DNA of 64,000 nucleotides from Streptomyces sp. NBC_00459 (GCF_036013955.1 NZ_CP107903.1:8804001-8868000); one strand, 5' to 3'. Numbered from the stretch's first letter, positions 1 through 8,190 are shown. Notes: a model not told the origin generated them from the sequence alone. Made by a program: numbers and translations.

Positions 1-1589
1 TCGACACGACGGACGGGGACCGGACCGTCGAGGCCACCACGGCCCTGTCGTACGTCGACGCGGAGGGAGCGGCGGGCAACCTGCGCGCCGAGGGCGGGCG
101 TACGTTCGACGAGGTCCGGGAGGCGGCCCGGGCCGCCTGGGAGGCGCGCCTCGACGACGTGGGCGTGACCGGCGGATCGGACACGCTGCGCCGGACCTTC
201 TACTCGTCCCTCTACCGCAGCTTCCTCGCCCCCAACATCGGCAGCGACGCCGACGGCCGCTACACCGGCTGGGACCTGAAGATCCACCGCGCGCAGGACT
301 TCACGTACTACCAGAACTGGTCCCTCTGGGACACCTATCGCACCCAGGCACAGCTTCTGTCGCTGCTGGCGCCCCGTGAGGCCAGGGACATGGCGCTGTC
401 GGTGCTCAGGATCGACGAGGAGGGCGGCTGGCTGCCCAAGTGGGGGTACGGCACGGTCGAGACCAACATCATGACCGGCGACCCGGTCACCCCGTTCCTC
501 ACCCACGCCTACCAGCAGGGCCTGCTCCACGGCCACGAGGAGCGGGCCTACCGCGCCCTGCGGAAGAACGCCGACGGCGTGCCGCCCGCCGCCCTGCCGA
601 TGCTGGGGCGCGAGGCCAACCGGGAGTACATCGAGAACGGCTTCGCGCCCTATCTCAAGGGCCGTGCCCGCACCAAGCCGGGCGACTCGGACTACCACTG
701 GGGCGCGTCCGTCACCCTCGAATACGCCCTGTCCGACGCGATGCTGGCCCAGATGGCACGCGAGCTGGGCCACGAGGCCGACGCCGCCCGTTACGCGGCC
801 AGGTCGCAGAGCTACCGCGCCGTCCTCGACCCCTCGACCGGCTTCTTCCGGCCACGGGACGGCTCGGGAGCCTTCACCGGCGACCCCGATCCGGCCATCG
901 GCGAGGGCTTCCACGAGGGCACGGCCTGGCAGTACCAATGGCTGGTACCGCAGGACCTGCCCGGCCTGGTGGATCTGCTCGGCGGCAGGCAGGCGGCCAA
1001 CAACCGGCTCGATGCCTTCTTCGCGTACGACGCGATGAAGGCGGACCCGGCCCGGACGGCCCGCGAGGTGTGGGTGAACGGCCCGTACGCCTACTACAAC
1101 GCGGACAAGTACAACCCGCAGAACGAGGTCGACCTCACCGCCCCGTACACCTACCTCTCCACCGGGCAGCCCTGGAAGACGACCGAGGTCGTGCACGCGG
1201 CGCTGACCCTCTACACGGACGGCCCGACCGGGATGACCGGCAACGACGACATGGGCACCATGTCCGCCTGGCACGTCCTGTCCGCGATCGGGATCTTCCC
1301 GGTGCAGCCCGGCTACGACACCTGGGGCCTGTCCACGCCGGTCTTCGACCGGGTCGACCTCACCCTCGACACCCGCTACTACCCGCTCGGCGCGCTCACG
1401 GTCACGGCACCGGGTACGTCGGACAGCCGACGGTACGTCCAGTCGGTGACCGTCGACGGGTCGTCGTACAGCCGTACGTATGTGACGAGTGGGATGTTGC
1501 GGGGTGCCCGCTCGCTCGACTTCACGGTCGGCCCGGAGCCGTCCGGGTGGGGTACGGGCGCGGATGAGGCGCCGCCCGCCCTGAAATAG
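1..1589 (+). CDS. GH92 family alpha-mannosidase (5' end outside window)
   Basis: The frame is open from base 3, so this is the C-terminal ~528 residues of a longer protein whose start lies upstream. It matches the catalytic barrel of GH92 calcium-dependent exo-alpha-mannosidases, which trim alpha-mannose from glycans. Visible family blocks are SLYRSFLAPN near base 200, YQNWSLWDTYRTQ near base 310 and the diagnostic GNDDMGTMSAW block near base 1240. The protein ends soon after the barrel with no added binding module. A perfect hairpin terminator follows the stop by 33 bases, so this is the last gene of its unit. The family call is firm; linkage specificity (1,2 versus 1,3) cannot be read from this part. 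Confidence 0.9.
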   Translation, partial: DTTDGDRTVEATTALSYVDAEGAAGNLRAEGGRTFDEVREAARAAWEARLDDVGVTGGSDTLRRTFYSSLYRSFLAPNIGSDADGRYTGWDLKIHRAQDFTYYQNWSLWDTYRTQAQLLSLLAPREARDMALSVLRIDEEGGWLPKWGYGTVETNIMTGDPVTPFLTHAYQQGLLHGHEERAYRALRKNADGVPPAALPMLGREANREYIENGFAPYLKGRARTKPGDSDYHWGASVTLEYALSDAMLAQMARELGHEADAARYAARSQSYRAVLDPSTGFFRPRDGSGAFTGDPDPAIGEGFHEGTAWQYQWLVPQDLPGLVDLLGGRQAANNRLDAFFAYDAMKADPARTAREVWVNGPYAYYNADKYNPQNEVDLTAPYTYLSTGQPWKTTEVVHAALTLYTDGPTGMTGNDDMGTMSAWHVLSAIGIFPVQPGYDTWGLSTPVFDRVDLTLDTRYYPLGALTVTAPGTSDSRRYVQSVTVDGSSYSRTYVTSGMLRGARSLDFTVGPEPSGWGTGADEAPPALK

Positions 1590-1622
1590 CCGTCTCCTGC
1601 CTGACGTAAGCTCATAAAACAG

Positions 1623-1657
1623 TTAAGTCCCACCGCTCCCGCAGCGGTGGGACTTAA
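1623..1657 (+). terminator. Perfect 15-bp inverted repeat terminator
   Basis: Arms at 1623-1637 and 1643-1657 are perfectly complementary around a 5-base loop. It lies 33 bases after the mannosidase stop and upstream of the acyltransferase start. No T-tract follows, as is common for Streptomyces terminators. Its position argues against any acyltransferase start before about 1660. Confidence 0.85.
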
Positions 1658-1754
1658 TCCGTTGTTAACTGAGCGTAGCTTGATCGTACTTGACCGTAAT
1701 CGCGCACTAGCGATTGACTGCTGGTTCACCCGTCGTCGACGCGAGAGCGATCCC

Positions 1755-3101
1755 TTGACCTCTGAGACCTCGGACCTGCTCGCCCCCCTCGACCTTGCGT
1801 TCTGGCACATCGACTCCGATCTGCACCCCATGCACCTGGGCGCCCTCGGTGTCTTCTCGGCCCACTCACCCACCGCCGGAGCCCACGCGGCCGACCTGCT
1901 CGCCGCCCGCGCCGCCGCCGTACCCGGACTGCGCATGCGCATCCGGGACGTCTGGCAGCCCCTGCTCCCGCTGGCCTTCGGGGGCGCCACCCGCGAGACC
2001 GCGCCGGACTTCGACCCGCTCGACCACGTCAGGCTGCACGCCCCGACCGCCGACTTCCACGCCGAGGCCGGACGCCTCATGGAACGCTCGCTGGAGCGCG
2101 GCCGGCCGCCCTGGGAGGCACACGTCCTGCCCGGCGATGACGGCACCTCCTTCGCCGTGCTGTTCAAGTTCCACCACGCCCTGGCCGACGGCCTGCGCGC
2201 ACTGACCCTCGCCGCCGGCGTCATGGACCCCCTCGACCTGCCCAAACCGCGCCCGCGCCCCGAACAGCCGGCCACCGGCCTCTTCCCGGACGTGCGCAGG
2301 CTGCCCGGACTGGTACGCGGCGCCCTCTCCGACGTGGGCCGCGCCCTGGACATCGGCGCGTCCGTCGCCCGCTCCGGTCTGGACAACCTCAACAACCGCT
2401 CGTCGGCCGCGCTCGTCGCCGAACCGACCGGTACCCGCCGCACCGCCGGTGTCGCCGTCGACCTCGACGAGGTCCACGTCGTGCGCAAGTCCGTCGGCGG
2501 CACCGTGAACGACGTGCTCATCGCCGTGGTCGCGGGGGCCCTGCGGCGCTGGCTCGACGAGCGCGGCGACGGGAGCGAGGGTGTCGCCCCGCGCGCGCTC
2601 ATCCCCGTCTCCAAACGGCGTCCGCGCACCGCGCATCCTCAGGGCAACCGGCTCTCCGGGTACCTGATGCGGCTGCCCGTCGACGACCCGGACCCGCTCC
2701 GGCGCCTGGCCCGCGTACGGACGGCCATGGACCGCAACAAGGACGCCGGCCCCGGGCGGGGCGCCGGCGCGGTCGCACTGCTCGCCGACCATGTGCCGCC
2801 GCTCGGGCACCGGCTCGGCGGACCGCTGGTCAAGCAGGCCGCCCGCCTCTGGTTCGACATCCTCGTCACCAGCGTGCCGCTGCCCAGCCTCGGCCTCCGG
2901 CTCGGCGGCAACCCGCTCACCGAGGTCTACCCCTTCGCCCCGCTCGCCCAGGGCCAGTCACTGGCGGTCGCCATCTCGACCTACCGGGGGCAGGTCCACT
3001 TCGGGCTCGTCGCGGACGCGGAAGCCGTCCCGGACCTCGACCGGTTCGCCGCCGCGCTGTCCGCGGAGGTGGAGACGCTCGTCGCCGCCTGCGCCCTGTG
3101 A
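1755..3101 (+). CDS. Wax ester synthase / diacylglycerol acyltransferase (WS/DGAT)
   Basis: About 448 residues. It is a member of the WS/DGAT family, which esterifies acyl-CoA to long-chain alcohols or diacylglycerol to make storage lipid. The N-terminus starts LAPLDLAFWHID, as in the family, and the catalytic HHxxxDG motif is present as HHALADG at residues 140-146. The late NDVLIAVVAGALRRWL block also fits. I chose the TTG at 1755 because the open frame further upstream runs into the terminator hairpin of the preceding gene and because family homology begins just after it; a purine-rich GAGAG lies about 8 bases before. It stands alone. Triacylglycerol synthesis is the usual role in Streptomyces; substrate preference is inferred. 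Confidence 0.87.
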   Translation: MTSETSDLLAPLDLAFWHIDSDLHPMHLGALGVFSAHSPTAGAHAADLLAARAAAVPGLRMRIRDVWQPLLPLAFGGATRETAPDFDPLDHVRLHAPTADFHAEAGRLMERSLERGRPPWEAHVLPGDDGTSFAVLFKFHHALADGLRALTLAAGVMDPLDLPKPRPRPEQPATGLFPDVRRLPGLVRGALSDVGRALDIGASVARSGLDNLNNRSSAALVAEPTGTRRTAGVAVDLDEVHVVRKSVGGTVNDVLIAVVAGALRRWLDERGDGSEGVAPRALIPVSKRRPRTAHPQGNRLSGYLMRLPVDDPDPLRRLARVRTAMDRNKDAGPGRGAGAVALLADHVPPLGHRLGGPLVKQAARLWFDILVTSVPLPSLGLRLGGNPLTEVYPFAPLAQGQSLAVAISTYRGQVHFGLVADAEAVPDLDRFAAALSAEVETLVAACAL

Positions 3102-3216
3102 CCTGCGTCATGATCGTCGCGGGTTTGGTGACTGGGCCCGGGCTTCCGTAAAATCGCCTGTTCGAGAGCGGGCGCGGTCTGAGCGCCGCGACGGCGACCC
3201 AGGGAACGGCAGCGCG

Positions 3217-4728
3217 ATGACGGTGACAGAGGACGGCCCGACGGCCGTGGACGGCTCGGGCGACGTGGGCGACGTCTCCTACGGCCCCGGCATCGACCCC
3301 GAGCGCATGGCCGTCTGCCTCGCCGTGCTCGAAGAGCTCGACAAACTGGACGTCGACCACCCCGACGCAATCGCCGTGCGCCGCGCCACCGCCGGCGTCT
3401 ACCGCACGGTCAAGCAGCGCCGCCGGCAGGAGCGCCGGGCCTCCAAGACCGCCCACGACAAGGCGGTCACCGAGTCCACGGCGACCGGCTCCGCCCAGCG
3501 CATCGACGACGAGACCGAGGGCATCCTGCCGTCGTCGGTGACCGAGGAGGGGCAGATCGCCGGGATACTCCAGCGCCCGCGCTCCTGCTACACCTGCAAG
3601 ACCCGCTACGTCGAGGTCGACTACTTCTACCACCAGCTCTGCCAGAACTGCGCCGCCGAGAACCGCTCCCGCCGCGACGCCCGCACCGACCTCACCGGCA
3701 AGCGCGCGCTGCTCACCGGCGGCCGGGCCAAGATCGGCATGTACATCGCGCTGCGGCTGCTGCGCGACGGCGCGCACACCACGATCACCACGCGCTTCCC
3801 CAAGGACGCCATCCGCCGCTTCAAGGCCATGGACGACTCGGCGGACTGGCTCCACCGCCTGGAGGTCGTCGGCACCGACCTGCGCGACCCCGCACAGGTC
3901 GTGGCCCTGGCCGACCGGGTCGCCGAGCAGGGTCCGCTCGACATCCTCATCAACAACGCGACGCAGACCGTACGCCGGCTGCCCTCCGCGTACGCCGCGC
4001 TGGTCGAGGCCGAGAGCGCCCCGCTGCCGGCCGGTGAGCTGCCCGCCCACCACGTCATCGGCGCCTTCAACTCCGGTGCGGTCGACGGACTGGCCGCGCT
4101 GCCCGTCGGTATCAGCGGCATCGACGCCCAGAAGGTCGCCGACCTCGCCCTGGTCGCGGGCAACGCCAGCATCGCCCGGCACCTCGACGGCACCGCCATC
4201 GACGCGGGCGGTCTCGTCCCCGACGTCGTCGACACCAACACCTGGGTGCAGACCATCGAGCAGATCTCCCCGGTGGAGCTCCTCGAAACCCAGCTGTGCA
4301 ACTACACGGCACCGTTCATCCTGATCAGCAAGCTGCGGCCGGCGATGGCCGGGGCGGCGCGCGCCGCGGTCAGCAAGCGGGCGTATGTCGTCAACGTCTC
4401 GGCGATGGAGGGTGTGTTCGGGCGCGGGTACAAGGGTGCGGGCCATCCGAACACGAACGCCGCGAAGGCCGCGATGAACATGGTGACGCGGACCAGCGCG
4501 CAGGAGATGTTCCAGGCCGACGGGATCCTGATGACCTCGGTCGACACGGGCTGGATCACCGACGAACGTCCTCACTACGACAAGCTGCGCCTGGCCGACG
4601 AGGGGTTCCACGCGCCGCTTGATCTTGTCGACGGGGCGGCTCGTGTGTACGACCCGATCGTGCGGGGCGAGGCGGGGGAGGACCTGTACGGGGTCTTCAT
4701 GAAGGACTACGCGCCCGGTAAGTGGTAA
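3217..4728 (+). CDS. Atypical SDR-fold protein with N-terminal zinc-ribbon-like motif
   Basis: About 503 residues, start ATG at 3217 with AGGGA upstream. Residues 1-110 are charged, probably helical. A CxxC...CxxC set (C124, C127, C142, C145) looks like a zinc ribbon. A Rossmann short-chain dehydrogenase domain follows, with TGGRAKIG at 167-174 and an NNAT block. Between that block and the distal part is an insertion of about 90 residues. The SDR catalytic Lys appears as K417 (NTNAAKAA), but the usual Tyr four residues earlier is Thr413, so classic SDR chemistry is doubtful. The C-terminus (GEDLYGVFMKDYAPGKW) has no known motif. Twice the usual 250-residue SDR length. Function unknown; it may be a non-catalytic nucleotide-binding protein. 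Confidence 0.85.
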   Translation: MTVTEDGPTAVDGSGDVGDVSYGPGIDPERMAVCLAVLEELDKLDVDHPDAIAVRRATAGVYRTVKQRRRQERRASKTAHDKAVTESTATGSAQRIDDETEGILPSSVTEEGQIAGILQRPRSCYTCKTRYVEVDYFYHQLCQNCAAENRSRRDARTDLTGKRALLTGGRAKIGMYIALRLLRDGAHTTITTRFPKDAIRRFKAMDDSADWLHRLEVVGTDLRDPAQVVALADRVAEQGPLDILINNATQTVRRLPSAYAALVEAESAPLPAGELPAHHVIGAFNSGAVDGLAALPVGISGIDAQKVADLALVAGNASIARHLDGTAIDAGGLVPDVVDTNTWVQTIEQISPVELLETQLCNYTAPFILISKLRPAMAGAARAAVSKRAYVVNVSAMEGVFGRGYKGAGHPNTNAAKAAMNMVTRTSAQEMFQADGILMTSVDTGWITDERPHYDKLRLADEGFHAPLDLVDGAARVYDPIVRGEAGEDLYGVFMKDYAPGKW

Positions 4729-4762
4729 GCGGGTGGTGGTAGGGCGGCTGCGGGTCGGTGGG

Positions 4763-4816
4763 GGCTGGTCGCGCCCACGCGGCGGAGCCGCAAATTGACA
4801 CAGCCCCGCGCCCCTA
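4763..4816. repeat. Dispersed intergenic repeat, copy A
   Basis: A sequence beginning GGCTGGTCGCGCCCACGCGG and ending CAGCCCCGCGCCCCT. It fills the space between two convergent SDR genes. A close copy is at 44143-44194 and related, differently centred copies are at 39624-39666 and 46099-46135. It contains short complementary segments and probably acts as, or sits beside, a transcription end. This is a commonly seen class of Streptomyces intergenic repeat. Confidence 0.7.
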
Positions 4817-5614
4817 GGTGGGTCTGTGTTGCCGCATCTGTTCATGGACCGTGTATGTCGTGTTCGTTCGCGCCGGGCGTACCCGGGTTCCGCCGTCCAC
4901 CAACAAGTCTGTCCCTGTTACCCACTCCGCCGCGTCCGACGCCAGCCACAGCACCGCCCGCGCCACGTCCTCCGGCTCGCCGATCCTGCCTAGGGGCAGC
5001 CCGGCGGCTACGGCGTCCTCGCCCTGCTCCCACACGAAGCGGGCCATCTCCGTCCGTACGAGGCCCGGGGAGACCGAGTTGACCCGTACTCTCGGGGCCA
5101 GTTCGCCCGCGAGTTGCCGCGTGAGGTGGAGCAGGGCCGCCTTGCTGGTGCCGTAGGCGCCGATGTTGGGGCCGACATGGGTGGCGCCCTCCGTGCAGAT
5201 GTTGACCACGGTGCCGCCGTGGTCGCGCATCCACGCCTGCCACGCGCACCGCGTCAGCCGCAGCGGAGCCTCGACGTTGACCGTGAACGCCTCGCGCCAC
5301 GCGTCCGGGTCGGCGTCCATGAGCGGGCCGTAGGGCTGGTTGGTCGCCGCGTTGTTCACAAGGATGTCGAGCCGCCCGAACGTGTCGAGTGTGAACTCGG
5401 TCAACGCCGACAGATGTGCGGGGTCGGCGACGCTGCCCGCCAGCCCGACCCCGCCGAGCGTCTCGGCGGCCCGCCGTACCCCCTCCGGGTCACGGGCCGT
5501 CACACACACCCTCGCCCCCGCCCGTACGAGCGCCCCGGCGACGGCCAGCCCGATCCCGCGCGTGCCCCCGGTGACCAGGGCGACCCGCCCGTCGAGTCCG
5601 TACGGCGACGTCAT
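4814..5614 (-). CDS. Short-chain dehydrogenase/reductase (FabG-like)
   Basis: A 266-residue classical SDR with an NAD(P)-binding TGGTRGIG motif near residue 15, NNAA near 87, and the active-site YGTSK (YxxxK) near 154-158. The usual catalytic Ser position is Thr in NICTEG. A C-terminal LLVDGGT block fits the oxidoreductase subclass related to 3-oxoacyl-ACP reductase and glucose 1-dehydrogenase. The last ~25 residues, rich in Arg, Thr and His, extend past the usual end. It is convergent with the zinc-ribbon SDR and shows no pathway neighbour, so the substrate is unknown. Confidence 0.88.
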   Translation of the reverse strand: MTSPYGLDGRVALVTGGTRGIGLAVAGALVRAGARVCVTARDPEGVRRAAETLGGVGLAGSVADPAHLSALTEFTLDTFGRLDILVNNAATNQPYGPLMDADPDAWREAFTVNVEAPLRLTRCAWQAWMRDHGGTVVNICTEGATHVGPNIGAYGTSKAALLHLTRQLAGELAPRVRVNSVSPGLVRTEMARFVWEQGEDAVAAGLPLGRIGEPEDVARAVLWLASDAAEWVTGTDLLVDGGTRVRPARTNTTYTVHEQMRQHRPT

Positions 5615-5669
5615 CCGCGTACCGTCTCATGACGAACCGTCAGTCAACAGCCCCTGTACGTAAGGGGAT

Positions 5670-6146
5670 TCAGTCGACGGCACCCAGCCTTGAGTGCTGC
5701 TGCGCGACCAGTTCGAGCAGTGTGCGCCAGTCCTCCAGGACGCCCGCGTCGAACCCCGGGACCCGGCCGGCCTCGTCCGCCTGCCGCAGGGCGAGCGCGT
5801 CGGGGTCCATGGACGGGTCCAGGTCCATGGCGTACGGGCTGTCGCGCACGAGGCGGGCGACCCGTTCGCCGAGCAGGTGCCGGACGGCGTCCGCCGCGAC
5901 CCGGGCGTGCCGGGTCGGGGCACCGGGCACCAGGAGCCGGCCGATGACATGGACCAGACCCGCCACCTGGAGTTCCTTGTCCGCGGGGCGACTTCGGCGC
6001 AGCAGGGCGGCCGTCTGGAGGGCGTGCTGGTGCAGATCGACCGGGCCGACCGGGCCGACCGGGCCGACCGGGCCGCCGCCGTGCTCCGGGGTGCCCCGGC
6101 AGGCGTGCAGCAGGTCCATCAGTTCCTCGACGCCGCGCAGCTCCAT
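5670..6146 (-). CDS. PhnZ-like HD-domain protein with degenerate metal site
   Basis: A 158-residue protein, ATG at 6146 with GGGAGGA seven bases upstream. Its layout matches the PhnZ/TmpB-like HD hydrolase and oxygenase group: an early HALQTA helix (H41), a GLVHVIG helix (63-69), and the C-terminal LALRQADEAGRVPGF segment followed by a LEDWRTLLELV helix, which parallels the group's RLRxWDxxxKVPG...YRPLLE tail. The defining HD pair is HV (H66-V67) here, and the downstream His residues expected after DHAxVGA are mostly missing, so iron binding is probably lost or altered. A (GPV)n stretch at residues 25-36 comes from a 9-bp tandem repeat. Family assignment is from motif order, so moderately sure; function unknown. 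Confidence 0.68.
   Translation of the reverse strand: MELRGVEELMDLLHACRGTPEHGGGPVGPVGPVGPVDLHQHALQTAALLRRSRPADKELQVAGLVHVIGRLLVPGAPTRHARVAADAVRHLLGERVARLVRDSPYAMDLDPSMDPDALALRQADEAGRVPGFDAGVLEDWRTLLELVAQQHSRLGAVD
6039..6074. repeat. Four tandem copies of a 9-bp unit (GACCGGGCC)
   Basis: Exact 9-bp units at 6039-6047, 6048-6056, 6057-6065 and 6066-6074, read on the plus strand. In the minus-strand gene they add Gly-Pro-Val triplets. The unit is a multiple of three, so copy-number change would lengthen or shorten the protein without a frameshift. Likely slippage-prone. Confidence 0.9.
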
Positions 6147-6586
6147 ACGTCAGTCCTCCCGAGTCCTGCCGCGGGACCAGCCGTTGCTGTCGGCCAGCAG
6201 ATCAGGGCCGACTTGCGCGCGGACCAACGGGAGCTGAACTGCCGGACGTGTTCCGGCAATGGCGTACGTGGGTGCGTCCACTGAGCCGTACGGGTGATGC
6301 GCAAACAGCGCTCAAGGGCACAAAGAACCGCAGATCATGGCTGAATGAACACTGAGCGACTTGAGTTCTTTACTCCTTGTTTTCACCCCATCGAGCGGGA
6401 GCCCGCTCATTTGGTTAATACTGGAGCGGACGGGCAGCACGACCGGGTTCCACCCACACCCATGGTCCGTCACCGGCGCCACCGCGTCCTGACTGCTCTT
6501 GACCCAGACCCGAGTGGACGTGGAGCGACCGGCATCGGACCGGTCCCGAATGTCCTGAGGGTTACCCGACACATAAGGAGTGCGCG
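6147..6586. other. 440-bp intergenic region between divergent genes
   Basis: No convincing gene is seen. It separates the PhnZ-like gene (minus) from the peptide gene (plus), so both promoters should lie here. A 7-bp inverted repeat with 5-base loop is at 6240-6258. A second perfect inverted repeat, GAGCGGG-AG-CCCGCTC, is at 6393-6408, inside an unusually AT-rich stretch (about 6355-6425). A plus-strand open frame at 6345-6590 has poor codon bias and is taken as leader sequence. Confidence 0.6.
6393..6408. promoter_or_regulatory. Palindrome upstream of the peptide gene (possible operator)
   Basis: Arms 6393-6399 and 6402-6408 are perfectly complementary with a 2-base centre. It lies about 180 bases before the peptide start in an AT-rich stretch that could hold the promoter. 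No protein can be named; it is a candidate operator only. Confidence 0.35.
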
Positions 6587-6760
6587 GTGACACCGGAGAA
6601 GACGAATCTCGAACAGGGCCCCGAAGAACGAACGGCGGCCCCCGGCGACCGAAGCGACCGGCTCGGCAGCCTCGACGTGTGGGCCAGGTCGGCCCCGATC
6701 CGCCTGGCGGGCTACGAGGACGACCTCGCCGAGCCCCACATCCTGCCCAGCGTCGACTGA
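6587..6760 (+). CDS. 57-residue peptide, RiPP-precursor-like, unknown function
   Basis: GTG start at 6587 with AAGGAG at 6575-6580, six bases upstream, and TGA at 6758. The peptide starts MTPEKTNLEQGPEERTAA and ends LAEPHILPSVD. Residues 1-25 are polar and charged; residues 26-57 hold all the aromatic and most of the hydrophobic residues (W32, Y43, H51) plus an acidic GYEDD. From about codon 20, nearly every third base is G or C, which supports coding. A perfect 13-bp hairpin terminator follows at 6789-6823. There is no Cys, no signal peptide and no membrane segment. The polar leader plus distinct C-terminal core resembles precursors of ribosomally made modified peptides, but no ATP-grasp, LanM/KC, YcaO or radical SAM enzyme is adjacent. 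Gene is well supported; function is unknown. Confidence 0.75.
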   Translation: MTPEKTNLEQGPEERTAAPGDRSDRLGSLDVWARSAPIRLAGYEDDLAEPHILPSVD

Positions 6761-6788
6761 CGCCACGACAGGACCTGTCGAGAACGCC

Positions 6789-6823
6789 GTCGGCATGGGC
6801 GCGGGACTCACGCCCATGCCGAC
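6789..6823. terminator. 13-bp inverted repeat between convergent genes
   Basis: Arms 6789-6801 and 6811-6823 are perfect, with a 9-base loop. It starts 28 bases after the peptide stop and ends 23 bases before the amidase stop on the other strand, so it can end both transcripts. Confidence 0.85.
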
Positions 6824-6846
6824 CGAAGAGACCCGGCACATCGCGG

Positions 6847-8190
6847 TCAGGCGAGCGGAGCCGTCCGCTGCCAGGGGTGCAGTTCCTCCAACTGCTGGGC
6901 CACGTCGAGGAGTACGGCCTCCGAGCCCGGCCGGCCCACCAGTTGCACGGCGCAGGGCGCGCCCGAGGGCAGGGTGCCGAACGGCACCGCCATCGCCGGC
7001 CAGCCCGTCAGGTTCCACGGGGGCGTCATCGGCGAGTAGTTCGTGTTGGCGAGGACATTGCGCAGCCAGCCCCGCTCGTGCCAGGCCGCGGCGGCGGGTG
7101 AGCGCCGGGCGAGTGCCGGGGTGAGCAGCACGTCGTGCTCGGCGAAGAACGGTTCGAGGCGCCGGCGCAGCTGTTCCTTGTGCCGGCCCCGCTCGACGTA
7201 GCCGATGAACCGGCGCCCGACGGCCGCGTGGACCCGGGTGCGCCGGGTCAGCCCGCTCCGGTCGAAGCCCTCCGCGTCCCGTGCCGTGCCCGCCGTCCAG
7301 TGGGTGAACGAGGTGACGCCGATCGACAGCGGGTACGGCGGATCGGCGGGCCGCACCTCGTGACCGGCGCCGTCCAGCAGGGCGGCGGCCTCGCGCGCGG
7401 CGGAGGTGTACGGCCTGCTGATGACGACGCCGGCGATGGGGCTGCGGACGGAGAGGGCGATCCTGCGACCGGCGTGCGCGTCGGACCGTACGAACGGGGT
7501 GTCCGCGAGGACCGACAGCACCAGACGGGCGTCCTCGACCGTCGTCGCCAGCGGACCGTTCTCCGACATGCCGAACCAGTCGCCGTTGCCGATGCCCGCC
7601 GGGACGACCCCGAGGCCCGGTTTGATCGTGACGACACCGCAGTTGGCGGCGGGGATGCGCAGTGAGCCCATACCGTCGTTCCCCAGTGCGACGGGCACCA
7701 TCCCGGCGCCGACGGCCGCCGCGCTGCCGCCCGAGGAACCACCCGCGGTGCGGGTGGTGTCCCACGGGTTGCGGGCCGTGCCGAGAGGGCCCTCCGTGGT
7801 GCCCCAGATGCACAGCTCGGGCACATTGGTGACCCCGACCACGATCGCGCCCGCCGCGCGGAGCCGGGCCACGGTGACATGGTCGTGGTCGGCGGGGGTG
7901 TCCGGCGTCGCCGTGGAACCGTGCCGGGTCGACTCGCCGCGCACGCCCAGGTTGTCCTTCACCGCGATGGGTACGCCCGCGAGCGGAAGGTCCGCCAGGT
8001 CTGCGCGGCCGGCCACCTCGTCCGCCTCGGCCAGCGCCTCCTGGGCCCGCAGCCGGCGGAACGCGCCGACCCTCACGTCCAGCAGTTCGATGCGCGCGAG
8101 ATGCTCGGCCACGACTTCGCGCGGGGTGACGCGCTTCTCGCGTACGGCGGCGGCGATCTCTGCGGCGGTACGGCCGGCCCAGCTGGTCAC
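6847..8190 (-). CDS. Amidase (amidase signature family)
   Basis: 447 residues from the GTG at 8190, which has GAGGAG a few bases upstream; the open frame runs further but without homology. The Ser-cisSer-Lys amidase core is visible: the Lys in PIAVKDNLGVRG, the cis-Ser in GGSSGGSAAAV, and the nucleophile in NDGMGSLRIPAANCG, where the usual TGGS is MGS. Such enzymes hydrolyse amide bonds of small molecules, peptides or glutamine. The set resembles AtzE/GatA-like stand-alone amidases and is not next to gatB or gatC. The physiological substrate cannot be read. It is convergent with the peptide gene; any link with it is speculation. Confidence 0.9.
   Translation of the reverse strand: MTSWAGRTAAEIAAAVREKRVTPREVVAEHLARIELLDVRVGAFRRLRAQEALAEADEVAGRADLADLPLAGVPIAVKDNLGVRGESTRHGSTATPDTPADHDHVTVARLRAAGAIVVGVTNVPELCIWGTTEGPLGTARNPWDTTRTAGGSSGGSAAAVGAGMVPVALGNDGMGSLRIPAANCGVVTIKPGLGVVPAGIGNGDWFGMSENGPLATTVEDARLVLSVLADTPFVRSDAHAGRRIALSVRSPIAGVVISRPYTSAAREAAALLDGAGHEVRPADPPYPLSIGVTSFTHWTAGTARDAEGFDRSGLTRRTRVHAAVGRRFIGYVERGRHKEQLRRRLEPFFAEHDVLLTPALARRSPAAAAWHERGWLRNVLANTNYSPMTPPWNLTGWPAMAVPFGTLPSGAPCAVQLVGRPGSEAVLLDVAQQLEELHPWQRTAPLA

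Noticed and set aside
2917..4845. Minus-strand open frame of 642 codons opposite the zinc-ribbon SDR
   Set aside because: Low-complexity Arg/Gly/Val-rich translation without domains, exactly antisense to a clear gene; typical of GC-rich DNA.
6345..6590. 81-codon plus-strand frame ending in GTGA overlap with the peptide start
   Set aside because: The overlap looks like translational coupling, but third positions are not GC-rich and no ribosome site precedes it; better read as 5' leader.
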